From Perkinsus marinus ATCC 50983 (taxonomy: Eukaryota > Perkinsozoa > Perkinsida > Perkinsidae): 64,000 nt of DNA. The translations under genes were made by a program, and so were the position numbers. Positions 43,117 to 53,971 of the stretch are shown one piece after another. Under the pieces are notes generated by a model. The model had not been told where the DNA came from and ran no database searches. It saw only the letters and a list, made by a program, of their open reading frames with translations. Numbering within the stretch: position 1 is the stretch's first letter; every line of letters starts with the position of its first letter. The stretch lies in the NCBI RefSeq assembly GCF_000006405.1, contig NW_003216689.1, forward strand, positions 180,439-244,438. The letters run 5' to 3'.

Positions 43117-43345
43117 TAGTGTCGCCGCTGGGATTCGAACCTGCGTGTAGGCGATATCTCTTTAGTTGGCTTGCTTTTCAACTGTTGCATGTCCGCACAG
43201 CATCATCAACAACAACGAGGAGTGGTGCCGCCCAATACGCGGGTACGGCAAAATCCATTCGCTACTCAAGAACAGCCAGCAGGGGGGAGCTCATCCGGAT
43301 GGTACCGGGTGCCGGGATCGAACCTGGGTCGTTACATTAGGCTCT
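43117..43345 (-). repeat. Two tRNA-like fragments between choline kinase and YIF1
   Basis: On the minus strand, GCAGGTTCGAATCCCAGC (43130s) and ACCCAGGTTCGATCCCGGC (43310s) each resemble a T-arm with B-box; the first is followed by GGCGACACTAC, like the tail at 11759. Both lack a proper 5' half. Confidence 0.5.
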
Positions 43346-43378
43346 TCAGGTATCAGCAGACTCCTACTATGCAAGCAA

Positions 43379-45488
43379 CACCATCCACGTCAACTCCTTC
43401 TGCTGCTCCGGCTCCCGTGGGTGGTGGTGGGGTAACAGCGCCGTGGAACAGGGTCCATGCTCCTGGTATGGAGGCAGCTCCTCATGCTGTTGGTAGGCTA
43501 AGTCGTTGGTGGTCCACGCTTTTGAGTTGGCTGCAGGTCATCCGAGTGGTAGTGGTGGTGGTGCTAATGCGTATGGTGGTAGTGGAAGCCCATGGGGTGG
43601 TCCATCTATAGGGGTAGGGCTAGGCTGTGCTGTTGTGGTTTAATCAGTGTATTAGGTCGGACCACAGGGAATGTCTCGAACGAATGCTGGGAAGGAAGCT
43701 CCTCGAGGCCAGCACCAGCAACAACAACATCAGCTGCACTCGCCCTTTGGAGGCGTGTCACCGTCACCATTCTCGCAGGCTCCTGCTCAGCCTGATGGAC
43801 ATCACTATCAACAGCCACAACAACAGGGAGAGGTCCAGGATAAGGTTCGAGGTAGTAGGTCGGGGTGTTATGCCCTTGGATGGTCCTATTATAGTAGGTA
43901 CTAAGCCGACGCCCTCGGGGGGAGGGTTTGCTGATCAGCTCGTTGGGGCTGCTTTCAATGCGGCGGCTAAGACGGCTTTTGGTGGTTCTGCCCAAGGGGG
44001 TCAGGGTAGGGCCAGGGTTTGTAGGATGGTGGTCGCTGCATAGGAAGGGTATTGTTAGGTAACAATAACGACGAGATGGTAGGAGCTGTGATGAGCCAGG
44101 TAATACTTATGCTGGTCCTCGTCGGTAGTACTACTGCTGTTCAGGTTGGGCAGAACCTCTACCAGCAAGCGGAGGAGTCGGGGTGGACCAAATTCATACC
44201 CTGGGGGTTCGATGGTAGGAGGCCACTCAGAAGAAGAGTCGTTATGGTCGATGGTCTTTAGGTCTTCGGCCATACTTCAATATCACCCACAGTTACATTA
44301 AATGGAAGTGCTTGTTCTTGATGGTACCCTTTGTGAAGTAGGCGTCTTAGGGTGGTAGTATCAGCTGAGCTTAGGAGTTCCCTCACTATAGAAGAGTGCG
44401 TACAAAGTGTGTAGAAACCAATGAAAAAATTCCCGAAAAATCCTCAGAATTTTCATATTTTCACCACCACACTTACTTGACCATGTGCATGTCTTCCCTA
44501 TTGTGGTCGTCGTAGGCGCTTATTCCAACCGGGCAGGAATCAGAGGCATTATAGTAGTGATGGCGCCAATGAGATGGATAACGTAAGCTCCGGATGGCCC
44601 TCTGGGGGGGAGCGAACTTGGTGGTGGTATCTCAGTTGCAAGCCCCGACGCAGCGGTCGGCGGACCCGAACGAAGGTGTGGCTTTGCGATTTGTAGTATA
44701 TGTGGTAGAGGAAGTGTTGGGAAGTGTAGTATTGAGGTACCCGACAGGAGACCGGATATGTACATCCCCTTGATGAGCTTCATTTCGTACGTCCTGGCAT
44801 TTGCGGTCATCAAAGTGAGATGGGAAGTCCATGTGTGGAATTAGAGTGTTGGTTCCCCCTCAGGGTGCAGCTGATGACGGCTCGTTCCATCCTGATATAC
44901 TATACGATACGGCTACTTTTGCAGCGGTACGGAGGCCTCTCCCGGTGAGTATGAGATCTTCCCTGGGTTAGGTCCTGTCGGTCATTGAGCTCGTCTTGGC
45001 TAGGGCGGCGGGGTACTTTGTAAGTATGCGGAGGTAAGGGGTAGTAGTGAGATGGGCAGCAGCACTGTGGGGAGGGCGGTGGTCTGTTGTCAGTTTACGG
45101 TTATTGGATTTGGTATGTGTTATCGGCTACAAGTACTTTCACTTGTCAGTGTACTGTATAATGAGGATAGTCCTGTCGAGCAAAGTCCCCACAGTAGGCC
45201 GTCTCATTTGGCGAAGGAGTGGTATGATATTGTCGTTTTTAGTCGTATTTTTGGTGGGGTCTGCTGGGTTACCTATCTATAGCTGCGGCATATGCGTGTC
45301 TGGTATCCCTACAGTACTTCACGACGTGAGTGTTGGTAGTAGCTTGTGGTGGGTCGATGGTCCCTGGTCGCAGATACAAGACGGCTATGCAAGCTCACTT
45401 GGAGGTGTCGGGAAGTCACACGAGCATCCTCATAAAATACGTGGTCATCGCTGTCGCCTTATGCCAGGTAGTATCCTCGTGGACCTAG
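43379..45488 (+). CDS. YIF1 family protein (ER-Golgi membrane trafficking)
   Basis: YIF1 works with YIP1 and Rab GTPases in ER-to-Golgi vesicle traffic. The N-terminal exons are Pro/Gly/Gln-rich (MQATPSTSTPSAAPAPVGGG at 43379, then QQQQHQLHSPFGGVSPSP), as is usual for this family. The conserved part begins FADQLVGAAFNAAAKTAFG and LYQQAEESGWTKFIPW, with RPYFNITHSYIKWK downstream. The membrane region has DMYIPLMSFISYVLAFAVI, then SLRLLDLVCVIGYKYFHLSV (YIF1 GYKY motif), SGMILSFLVVFLVGSAGLPIY and the last helix ILIKYVVIAVALCQVVSSWT ending at 45488. Six or more short introns. One intron (about 44340-44515) holds a family E element. Family assignment rests on motif order and topology. Confidence 0.78.
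44362..44495 (+). mobile_element. Family E element in a YIF1 intron
   Basis: Starts CAGCTGAGCTTAGGAGTTCC, contains GTAGAAACCAATGAAAAAAT and TTTTCATATTTTCACCACCA, and ends ACTTACTTGACCATGTGCATG. Confidence 0.6.
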
Positions 45489-45716
45489 TTTGTATCTTAC
45501 CAGCTTGAACCTTAGATACCACTGTGTTGGCTGCTAGCCCCGCCGCTGACCAATGTGACGAGCTGAAGTGCCGGTAGGGGTTCCTTTTTACGGTTGAGTA
45601 CTATTGATGTGGCCCTCGTGCCTCGCGCCATTTTCTTATACCCTCACAGTTCCTCGTTGAGCTTGGTCTCCAGCGTGTTGCAGTTCTTACCTTTTTTCCG
45701 ATATGTTGGAATACTG

Positions 45717-47530
45717 ATGGCCGCCGCGGCTGAGCAAATGAAGATCAGGGAAGAAGGTGTCAGGATGGTATTGAGGGAACGGCTTGGAAAGAGGCGGCCA
45801 TTGGCTGGTAAGACCGTTATGCGAAAATTGCAACTTGTGAATCGCTTCGCTCCGCTAGGATTTAGTCTTAATTTTTGATTGACAGGTGAGTATCCGTACC
45901 ACTCATGCGATGCGGCCTTGCCTTGTACGATGGAGGAGCTCCTTGGTGGCTCGTCGTGCCCTTCGGGGGTGGGAGGATTGACTCACAGGCGAGCGGCATC
46001 GGAGCCGGGCGAAGGGGGACAGCAGCTTTGTGCAACGACAGGGCCGTGCCTGACCGCTGGGGTGGCCTTCCTATGGTCATCGATTTGGTCATGCTGTTGA
46101 GTCTGGCCGAAGCTGTGGTGACACGCCAACGCCCAGGGGGGAAGTGGAGGGTCCCCGATCAACTGTGTCCTCCGTGGGGCTCATCCAGGGTCCACCCCAG
46201 TGGGAGTTGGTCGCTGGACCGCTGAGGTATGTGCCGGGCTCAAGCGATGGTAGCTTGTCGTCGTCGTTGTCGAGGGAAGGGAGGAAGTTGGAGGCCGCGG
46301 ATGAGCTGCATCATAAGGTGGGTATTCTGGCTTGGAATGTGCGGCTCGTACTCGCTCTAGGTACACCGTTTGAACGATTGTGGAGAAGGAGCTGAGGGAG
46401 ATCCTGCTGGTCCTCAGTTGGTGGTCCGAGGGCCATTGTCCTTGACGCCGCTGGTCACGCCGCGGTCGGCTGAGGGTGGTGTGGATGTGAAGTGGCGGAA
46501 GTGTGGTATCAGCACCCATGTGCAGACGTTGGAGGTCCCTAGAAAGACTCGTAAGGTCCATACTGAGAGTTCAACGAAGGTAACGGCGGTGCCCAGGAGC
46601 TGGGGTCCTGCCAGTTATCCCACCCGGTACCTACAGTTAGGACCTCATCATGAGAGGCCTTGCAGTGGTGGTAATCTAAGAGCCGTTCGAGAGACGACTA
46701 AGCGGAGGGGCCGACCTAAGGAGTTGCCTGACAAGAGCCTCACGCCGGGGAAGAGGGTGTCCTTTGGCCGCCACACCCGAGGTCATCAGGTGCCTCTCAA
46801 GCCGTTGCCTCATCTGAGACGACTACCTGAGCTACTACGGTGCTGTGGGTCTTGGTCGGACTCGGAAGTGATCGTTGAGAAGTCTCCACCACCACCTTGT
46901 TCCCGAGCTCGACGATCGGCATCAACGCCACGTAAGTTGGTAATGGAGGAGGAGTTGAAGCTGCCGGGACGGCGGCGGGTGGTTAGTGGTGGTCCTCAGA
47001 GGGAGGGGCTATTGCCCCCTCGTAAGCCACGGAAAGGGTACTCAGCGGCCCGACAGAGGGTTGTCAACAGAGCTCGAGAGAGGTATGTGCTGAAGAAGAA
47101 GGTGTTCAAGTCGTGGGTTGAGATAAAGCGGCATATGCAGGCTCGTAGGGATACCCAGAGAGCCGTTATGAACATCCGTGGGAAGCCTCCGGTGCCAGCA
47201 GTACCCCCGCCTGACATTTGCCACACGAGAACCTCTTTACTGCGGAGTTCAGCGAAGTTGGCGGTTCCCCTAGTTATTATGGAGACTACCAGACCTGGCA
47301 GGCCCTCGAAGGTGTCAATTCCCTCGAGGAGCCCTCCTAGGCCCAAGGACGATGGCTGTGCCTTCTGTATGGATGCGCAAGTGGTGAGTGATGTCCGAGC
47401 TCGGTATGCGGCATGGGTGGGGAGGGTGACAAGGCCGCCGTTGAGGCCTGTTGGGGTTGTGGAAGCCAGTAGCAGCAGTGGGGGTGGACAGCACTTGGGT
47501 GAGTACACTGTTGGCAATCAGCATGCATAG
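45717..47530 (+). CDS. Basic Arg/Pro-rich protein with GRP (AT-hook-like) motifs, unrecognised
   Basis: I do not recognise a family. The first exon at 45717 encodes a basic helix (MAAAAEQMKIREEGVRMVLR). A middle exon near 46150-46320 reads PPQWELVAGPLRYVPGSS. The long last exon, open from about 46370 to a TAG at 47530, is rich in Arg, Pro and Ser and has KRRGRPKEL and RPGRPSK, both matching the GRP core of AT-hooks. It also has ARERYVLKKKVFKSWVEIKR, a likely helix resembling Sfi1/centrin-binding style repeats, and PKDDGCAFCMDAQVVSDVRARYAAWVGR. An intron in the first part (45835-45888) carries family B. Possible roles are DNA binding or a basal-body scaffold; neither is established. The stop is 107 bp before the CCT-eta start. 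Confidence 0.5.
45844..45856 (+). repeat. Family B element in the GRP-protein intron
   Basis: GCTTCGCTCCGCT preceded by GTGAATC and followed by AGGATTT; the intron ends GATTGACAG. The AATC/GATT flanks form a small inverted repeat. Confidence 0.65.
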
Positions 47531-47637
47531 TTGACGACCAGTTGTTGTTGATGTCCTTCAACGTGTTGGGTTGGAGACTTTGCCGAGGCAGTGAATGGTT
47601 CAGCTTCGACTCTCCTCCGACTTGTACTCTCTTTATT

Positions 47638-50022
47638 ATGACTTCCCTCCGTCCGAATATCATTCTCCTCAAGCAGGGTACTGATTCCTCTCAGGGTGAG
47701 GCTGGGGTCGTCTTGGTAGGAGGTCTTGAGAGCTCCCCTTAGGTATTCCGCAGATTATTTCTAACATAAACGCTTGTGAGGTCATCGCGGATATCGTCCG
47801 AACTACGTTGGGTAAAAGGAGTGGTATGGGTTGTAACTGCTGCTTTCAGATGGTGTTCAGGTCCGAGAGGTATGGACAAATTAATTCACTCGGCCAATCG
47901 CGAGCCGACTATCACTAACGATGGCGCTACCGTAATGGGGCTCCTCAATATCAGCCATCCGGCGGCTAAGTTGATGACTGACATCTCGAAGGCCCAGGAT
48001 GATGAAGTGACGGAGGGATGGTATGGGAGAATCGGTGGTTATTATTGGTGTCAGGTTGGAGACGGCACTACGTCGGTGGTGTTGCTGGCGGCTGAGCTGT
48101 TGAAGGAAGCGAAGATGTTCCTCGAGGAAGGCCTTCCCCCTCGTGCTCTTCTCAAGGGCTATAGGAAGGCGCTCGAGCTTGCACTGAGTAAGAATGCCTA
48201 GATGACAGTCTTGATGGTAGCGCTCGCCATTCTAATCGATATCTTGCGTTCGTTGTTGATGGGAATATGTTGTTGTAGATAAGTTAGAAGAGGTGGCCGT
48301 CGATCTGACTGCCAAGGCCCCTGAGGAGAAGAGGGCGATGCTCGTCAAGTGCGCCGAGACTACTCTCAATAGCAAACTGGTTAGTGGTCAGAAGAAGTAA
48401 GGGCGGCCCTTGTGGAGTCTTTAAAGGAATTGAAGTTTTGTTCAGGTTCTTCTCTGAAATGGTCGTATCTGCCGTGCTGATGTTGGACCAGGATTCTCTT
48501 CCTGTGAACATGATTGGGTTCAAGAAGGTCCCTGGTGGTTCCCTCACCGAGTCGAGGCTTGTCGATGGAGTTGCTTTTAAGAAGACCTTTTCCTATGCTG
48601 GTAAGAGTTCATACCGCTCCTCGGTCGGATCATATCGTCATCATCATCAGGTTTCGAACAGCAGCCTAAGTTCTTCAAACACCCCAAGATTCTTCTACTC
48701 AATTTGGAGTTGGAGTTGAAGGCGGAAAAGGACAACGCCGAGGTAAGTGTGGTCGCTGGTCGTGATGGTCGGGACAGGAGGGCAGGTGCGTATTTCGAAC
48801 CCCGACGAGTACCAGGAGATTGTCGATGCTGAGTGGAACGTCATTTACGAGAAGCTCGATAACATCGCCAAGAGCGGTGCTCAAGTGGTCCTATCCCGTC
48901 TGCCCATCGGGGACCTCGCCACGCAGTACTTTGCTGATCGCAACATTTTCTGTGCTGGTAGAGTTGACCAGGATGATATGAACCGGACTCTACTCGTAAG
49001 GGGTATACTCGTGTGGGCCTGTTCTGCAGTGTGTGTTGATATCAGGCTGTTGGCGGTTCCGTCCAAACCACAGTCAATGGTCTTACCGATGACGTTTTGG
49101 GAACTTGTGGAAGTTTTGAAGAAGTTCAGATTGGCAACGAGCGTTATAATATATTCCATCAGTGTCCCCAGTCTAAGAGTGGTAATAGCCGTCTGCTTGG
49201 CTCACACCTCAGCGTATGGCTTTGAGCTCAGCTACTATCATCCTTCGTGGAGGCGCTGCTCAGTTCATCGAAGAGGCTGAGCGTTCTCTGCATGATGCTG
49301 TTATGATCGTTAGAAGGGCTCTCAAGTGCTCCAAGGTAGGGAGGGTCCCCCCTGCCCCTACCCTACTAGGTCCTCTTTAGATCGTTGGTGGAGGGGGTGC
49401 TATAGAACTTGAGCTTTCACGTTACTTGCGTGAATATTCGAGGACGTGTACTGGAGCCGATCAGGCTGTTATTAACTACTATGCTAGGTGAGGGAAGGGG
49501 TCTTGTTGTAGTTGATGATCGAGGGCCTCCCTTCAGGGCGTTGGAGTGCATCCCTCGTACGTTAGCTAGGAACAGTGGGGCGGACGCTACTGACCTCCTC
49601 AATAAGCTCCGATATAAGCACGCTGAAGGTGGGCTAGAGGGGGTAGAGGAGGTAGGAAGTGGAGATGGTGTGGTAGGACTACCTGGACGATGGTATGGTG
49701 TGGACTGTTACAATTGTGATATCACTGAGACTGTTGAGAACTTCATTTGGGAACCGGTGGTTGTGAAGCGAAATGCTCTGGCGGCTGCTACTGAGGTGAG
49801 AGTATCTTTTGGGGGTAAGATACGGAATAGGCCCAATTGTGTACCATTTAGGCAGCTTGTATGATTCTGAGTATTGACGAGACTGTCACCAACCCGAAGT
49901 CGGAACAGCCAGTAAGTTGAATCAGCTTCGCTCCGCTAATAATTTGGTGATTTTTATCCCTTTAGGGTGGCAAGGGTGGTAAAGGAGGCAGGCCTATGGG
50001 GAAGGGCATGGGTCGTCGATAG
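47638..50022 (+). CDS. CCT7: T-complex protein 1 subunit eta (CCT7)
   Basis: One subunit of the cytosolic CCT/TRiC ring, which folds actin, tubulin and other proteins with ATP. It starts [20 protein letters not shown]. Splicing gives the group II chaperonin blocks in order: [39 protein letters not shown] (nucleotide loop), [15 protein letters not shown] (GDGTT), [35 protein letters not shown] (eta-specific region), [59 protein letters not shown], and [15 protein letters not shown]. The tail [18 protein letters not shown] is typical of eta. At least nine introns of 40-80 nt. Two carry intron elements: family D (about 48200-48279) and family B (49912-49965). Neighbouring genes are read in the same direction at close spacing. 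Confidence 0.93.
48223..48240 (+). repeat. Family D intron element in CCT-eta
   Basis: CTCGCCATTCTAATCGAT; the 15-mer GCCATTCTAATCGAT recurs at 37183. TTCTAAT may serve as a branch site. Confidence 0.55.
49912..49965 (+). repeat. 54 nt CCT-eta intron with family B element
   Basis: GT-AG intron joining SEQP to GGKGGKGG. Contains CAGCTTCGCTCCGCTAAT. Confidence 0.8.
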
Positions 50023-50175
50023 AAGACTTCCTATACGTATAGCTGTGTTAATGAGTTAATAAACACCTTTTCAAGTGCGCCGACGACCTATAGTAGGTTT
50101 TCTACTGTACTGTGGTAGTTGAGTAGTAGTTGGTAACTGAGGGGAGGTGTGGTAGTAGTAGTTTACGGGGGGCTT

Positions 50176-52645
50176 ATGGCATCGACCACGGCCCACAAGG
50201 AGGAGGAGGGGAGGCCCTTCCCCGACCCACCGTTGGAAGCGTTTTCGGTCTATGGTGGTCTTGAGCTGGATGGGTATATAAGAGAACTTGGGGAAGTGTA
50301 CTGGAGGCATCGAGTAGTAGTAGTTGTGGTGGTATCTGTTGATGGAAGTGGTCAGCAGGTGTCCTCTAGCAACAATAACCTGTCGGGTATCGGTCGTTGG
50401 AAGCTGCCCCCACCGGTGAGGACCATGGCACCTAGTGTTCAGCTAGGCACTACGGAGGAAACCCTGCAAGAACAGCAGGAGGGTAGGGCTGGGCGTCGAT
50501 GGTAGTTTTACAGCTGTCGTTGCTCATAGTCCCGACGCCATCGCCATCAGTTAGCAGTAGTGAGGAATCGGCAGTTCCGGAGGAGGGGAAGGGGGGTGTG
50601 GCTCGGTTGGAGAGGCCGAAGAAATGCTTCCTCCATAAGAAGCCCCGACCACATACGTGCCCTAAGTGTCGAAGGTATGCTCAGGAAATGGAGGTCTTTA
50701 ATAAGGGCCTCATTGAGATGGCTGGTAGCAGCAGTTAATATAGTGGGAGTGTACCGAAACCTATGCAGATCCGACCAGGAAGGCAACGAGTGAATCAACT
50801 AAGGGTGAGGAGGTTGCTTCTGTAGCGGGGGTCGACGTTGATGGTACTGGAGCCCTGGTTGTGGTGAACCAAGGCCCCTTATATGGCTTGTACCCGACGC
50901 TAGTGCAGAATATACAATCATCGGAGTAAGACGGCTAGGGTCGGCCCTATAGGGTCTATGGTGGTGTTGGGGTAGTTACTTTAACAAGGGTTTGAGAGGG
51001 ATGAGTACAGTTGAGGAGGTGGTGGAGGAGGTCGAGAGGGCGGTAGAGCATGCTGAACCGTGAGTGGAGGGATGAAAATGACAGCGGAGCGAAGCTGGAT
51101 TTGTTAGATATAACGTGGGTGCGCTGAACATCCCATCGACGATGTTCTGTTGTTTGTATAAACTCTGTAGTAAAGGACAAGCCCGGCCGAGTTGGAGCTT
51201 GTCCCTAGGTACGCTGGGGCCAAGACCAGGCGAGTTGCGGCGCATACTGGGGAGGAAGGGGAGTCCGTAGGTTGGGGTGGTGGTAGTGGTAGCAGGCTAC
51301 TAGGGCTAGTCGTAGGTATGTAGTTTGCCTGGGGCTACTCTATCTGCGGTGTGTGGCCCAGCCGTCGAGCCTATGGACGTGGTTTTATCCAGTATTGTTC
51401 GACACCACGGTAGGCGTCTCCTCGCTGGGCTAGGGAGTTATGACGCTTTGGATAGGTCTTCCACCCGGAGGAGGTTACGGGAGAGGCCCAGGCGGCTGAG
51501 TCGATGATGTTGGGCCGTTACGCTGAGCTCCTGTTGCTCACACATAAGTACTTCACAGTTAACCTCAACAGGTGGGAGGGGAGGGGCTATTGTCTCGATA
51601 GAGTGGAATGGGGTGCTCTCAGACTGCCCGAGACGATTCTGCAGAAGTACGGTATGCGGTGTATATTACTGGACACGGAAGGGTGTCGGATTAACGCCTC
51701 CCAGCACCCGGAGGCTGCCGATCAGATCAGCATTGTGGGCTCTTATGTAGGAGGGGGCGTAGGCTGATCGTGGTGTTGATTCCGATATAGGTGTTCGTTC
51801 GTGATGAGGAGTCGGGTGGTTGGGAGCTAGGGCAAATTGTGCCGGGAGGGGACGCCACACTGGGGCTTGTTGAGGTAGTATAAGCAGTGTTGGAATATAT
51901 GCTTGCTTTCCTCAACTGAGCTTGATCGTTATAGAAGTTTATATACGAATTCGGGTGGAAGCGTACGGAAATGAATAAGAATTTCCCAGAATTTTCATAT
52001 TGTCACCAACACGTGTAGTTTCCCACACAGCATAGTAGTCGCTTCTTGCCTCTTCTCAGGTTCGCCTTGCATCTGATACTAGGCAAGTGCATTGGTCTTC
52101 TCTGAGGTCGTGTCGGGATGTTGCTGCTGCCCGTAGAGCTGTAGAGGCTGAGGCTTTCACGAAGGAGGAAGGTAGTAGGGTCGACTGATCTGCGGACTGT
52201 GCACTAGGGCTGTTCATTTAGCTGCGGCTAGTGCTCGTAAGGAGGCCCTCAAGCAGTGGCGGCAACAACAAAGGGAGTTCGCCAATGCTCGAGCCTTCCG
52301 AGTGTATGCGGGTTGGCAGAGTAGAGGAGTTGTGGATGATGTAAGTGAGTTGGTGGTTGGGAGCTCTCATGGTTGGTGTAGATACATGGTGAAGACCTAC
52401 AGTCGCTACCCCAGGCTGATGTAGGGGAGGCCGAGGCTGCTGCTCCTACTAAGAAGAGGAGGGTCGTCGTTTCTAAGGAGTAGTGCCCCCGTTTTGGTGA
52501 GGGCTGAGGAAAAGGCTTTGACGTTGTCAGGTTCCGCCAACAGCAAGACGCTATGTTGAAGCGTAAGTATATTGAAGGCTCTGTTCCGAAGGTAGAGGGC
52601 GGTCGAGAGGACCAGGAGGAGCCCGACGTCGGCTACATAGGCTGA
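50176..52645 (+). CDS. PRP38-type pre-mRNA splicing factor with N-terminal Cys motif
   Basis: PRP38 proteins are needed for activation of the spliceosomal B complex. The core is clear when short introns are removed: GPLYGLYPTLVQNIQSSDYF, STVEEVVEEVERAVEHAEP, YNVGALNIPSTMFCCLYKLC, TLGPRPGELRRILGRKGSPY, VVCLGLLYLRCVAQPSSLW, TWFYPVLFD, MMLGRYAELLLLTHKYFTV, LNRLPETILQKYG. These match the PRP38 domain block for block (NIxSSxYF, PSTxFCxLYK, SPYxRxLGxLYLR, KYF, RIP-like). Upstream exons carry CFLHKKPRPHTCPKCRRY, a possible zinc site (Cys, His, CPKC), and a start at 50176; whether these belong to the same protein is inferred from continuous spacing. The C-terminal tail is long and charged. Introns carry an inverted family B element (51060-51107) and a family E element. 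Confidence 0.85.
51060..51107 (-). repeat. 48 nt PRP38 intron with inverted family B element
   Basis: GT-AG intron joining HAEP to YNVGAL. Contains AGCGGAGCGAAGCT, the reverse complement of the family B core. Confidence 0.75.
51912..52025 (+). mobile_element. Family E element in a PRP38 intron
   Basis: Starts CAACTGAGCTTGATCG, contains GCGTACGGAAATGAATAAGA and TTTTCATATTGTCACCAACA, and ends CACGTGTAGTTTCCCACAC. The most decayed copy. Confidence 0.55.
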
Positions 52646-52711
52646 TCGTTTCTATTGCATTTACAGAGTGCAGCGTTGAACTCATTGGTGATCTTTCTGG
52701 GATAGTTTTTA

Positions 52712-53971
52712 ATGGCACCGGTCATCTCGGTTCCTGCTCGAGAGCCTTCCCCGACTTTGGTGGATTTCTGCTCGGCCAGCTCGGGTGCTGCGGGCGCGGC
52801 ATTCAGCACACTTATAATGTGAGAGGCCTCCTAGTGTATCGAGGGGACGGCACTATTTAGGTACCCTCTGGATACAGTCAAGACTCGACTGAACGTGGGA
52901 GTGGATGAAAATGGGCAGCCCTACGATAAGGGTTCGTTGGAGGTCCTCATCCGTACTGTGCGGTAGGCGGCAGCAGCTTTCGAGTTGATTCGTCAAAGGC
53001 TATTGCTAGGTCTGGCGGAATCCCTGCGCTCTATCGTGGGTTGACGGCGAAGCTCTTCCACAGTGTGCTGCAGAAGTTTGTCTACTTCTATATGTACAGC
53101 GCCCTAATTGTGAGTCGGGGCATGGGGTTGGTGATGGAGCCGTAGTGTGTTCAGAGAGTTTATCGTAAGGAGGGGAAGCTGTCGGTGTCGGCCAATCTGG
53201 TTTTGGGGTACCTAGCAGCTCTTGGGAGCGTCTTTGTGACAACACCTGTTGAGATAGTCCAGACTAGGCAGCAGGTAGGGGTGGCGGTCAGCTAGTTGTA
53301 GTTTTGATTGTATCTTGTATAGGTGGGCAAAACAGAGGGGCATTTCCTGCGTCATCTCACCCGAATTGCTCTCAATGAGCCGATGGACCTGTACGCTCAT
53401 CGAGAGGCTTTCGTTCGATATCATCGTCGGTGCAGATACTCCGGAATCGGCTCCAATATTATACTATGTGTGAATCCCGCCATTGAGTACACTACTTTCG
53501 ACCAGCTCAAGAGGCCCTTCCTCAGAGGACGGTATTTGCGGCTCTTTACTGCCTTTCCCATCGCTCGGTCGTGTAGGTCTAATCTCACGTCGATGGAAGC
53601 GTTCTGGTTGGGAGCTGTTGCTAAGGCAGTCGCGACTGTCTGCACATTCCCGTAGTGATGAGCCTATTGGTGTCATCACTTTATGCCGTTCACAGATATG
53701 TTAGAGTGAAGGTGTTGCAGCAGACTAAAGGTCAGACGAGTGACTCCTCTGAAACGGGGCCGAAAAAGCTACTTAGAGACATGTGGAATGACGGAGATGG
53801 AAGACTCGCTGGTCTTTACAAGGTGGGAAAAGGCTGTCACTTCTGAGCACTTTACGGGAGCTTCAGGGAATGAGCCCGCAGTTATATAAAGGAGTGCTGA
53901 CGGCGGCGTTGATGTTGATGGCAAAGGAGAAAATAGATCAGAGTATGAGGAAGATCATCTTGAGACGTTAA
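52712..53971 (+). CDS. Peroxisomal-type mitochondrial carrier family protein (PMP34/SLC25A17-like)
   Basis: A six-helix solute carrier. The start is MAPVISVPAREPSPTLVDF. Spliced repeats: MYPLDTVKTRLNVGVDE (first PxDxVKxR signature), GIPALYRGLTAKLFHSVLQK, FVYFYMYSALI, LGYLAALGSVFVTTPVEIVQ (second signature, PVEIVQTR), YSGIGSNIILCVNPAIEYTT, FWLGAVAKAVATVCTFPYVR (third, PYVRVK). The NPAIEYTTFDQLKRPFL and GAVAKAVATxxTFP blocks match the peroxisomal subgroup (human PMP34, yeast ANT1), which exchange ATP, CoA, FAD or NAD. Ends MRKIILRR at 53971. Introns near 52820, 52965, 53111, 53278, 53550 and 53650 are all short. Peroxisomal location is inferred from subfamily resemblance. Confidence 0.82.
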
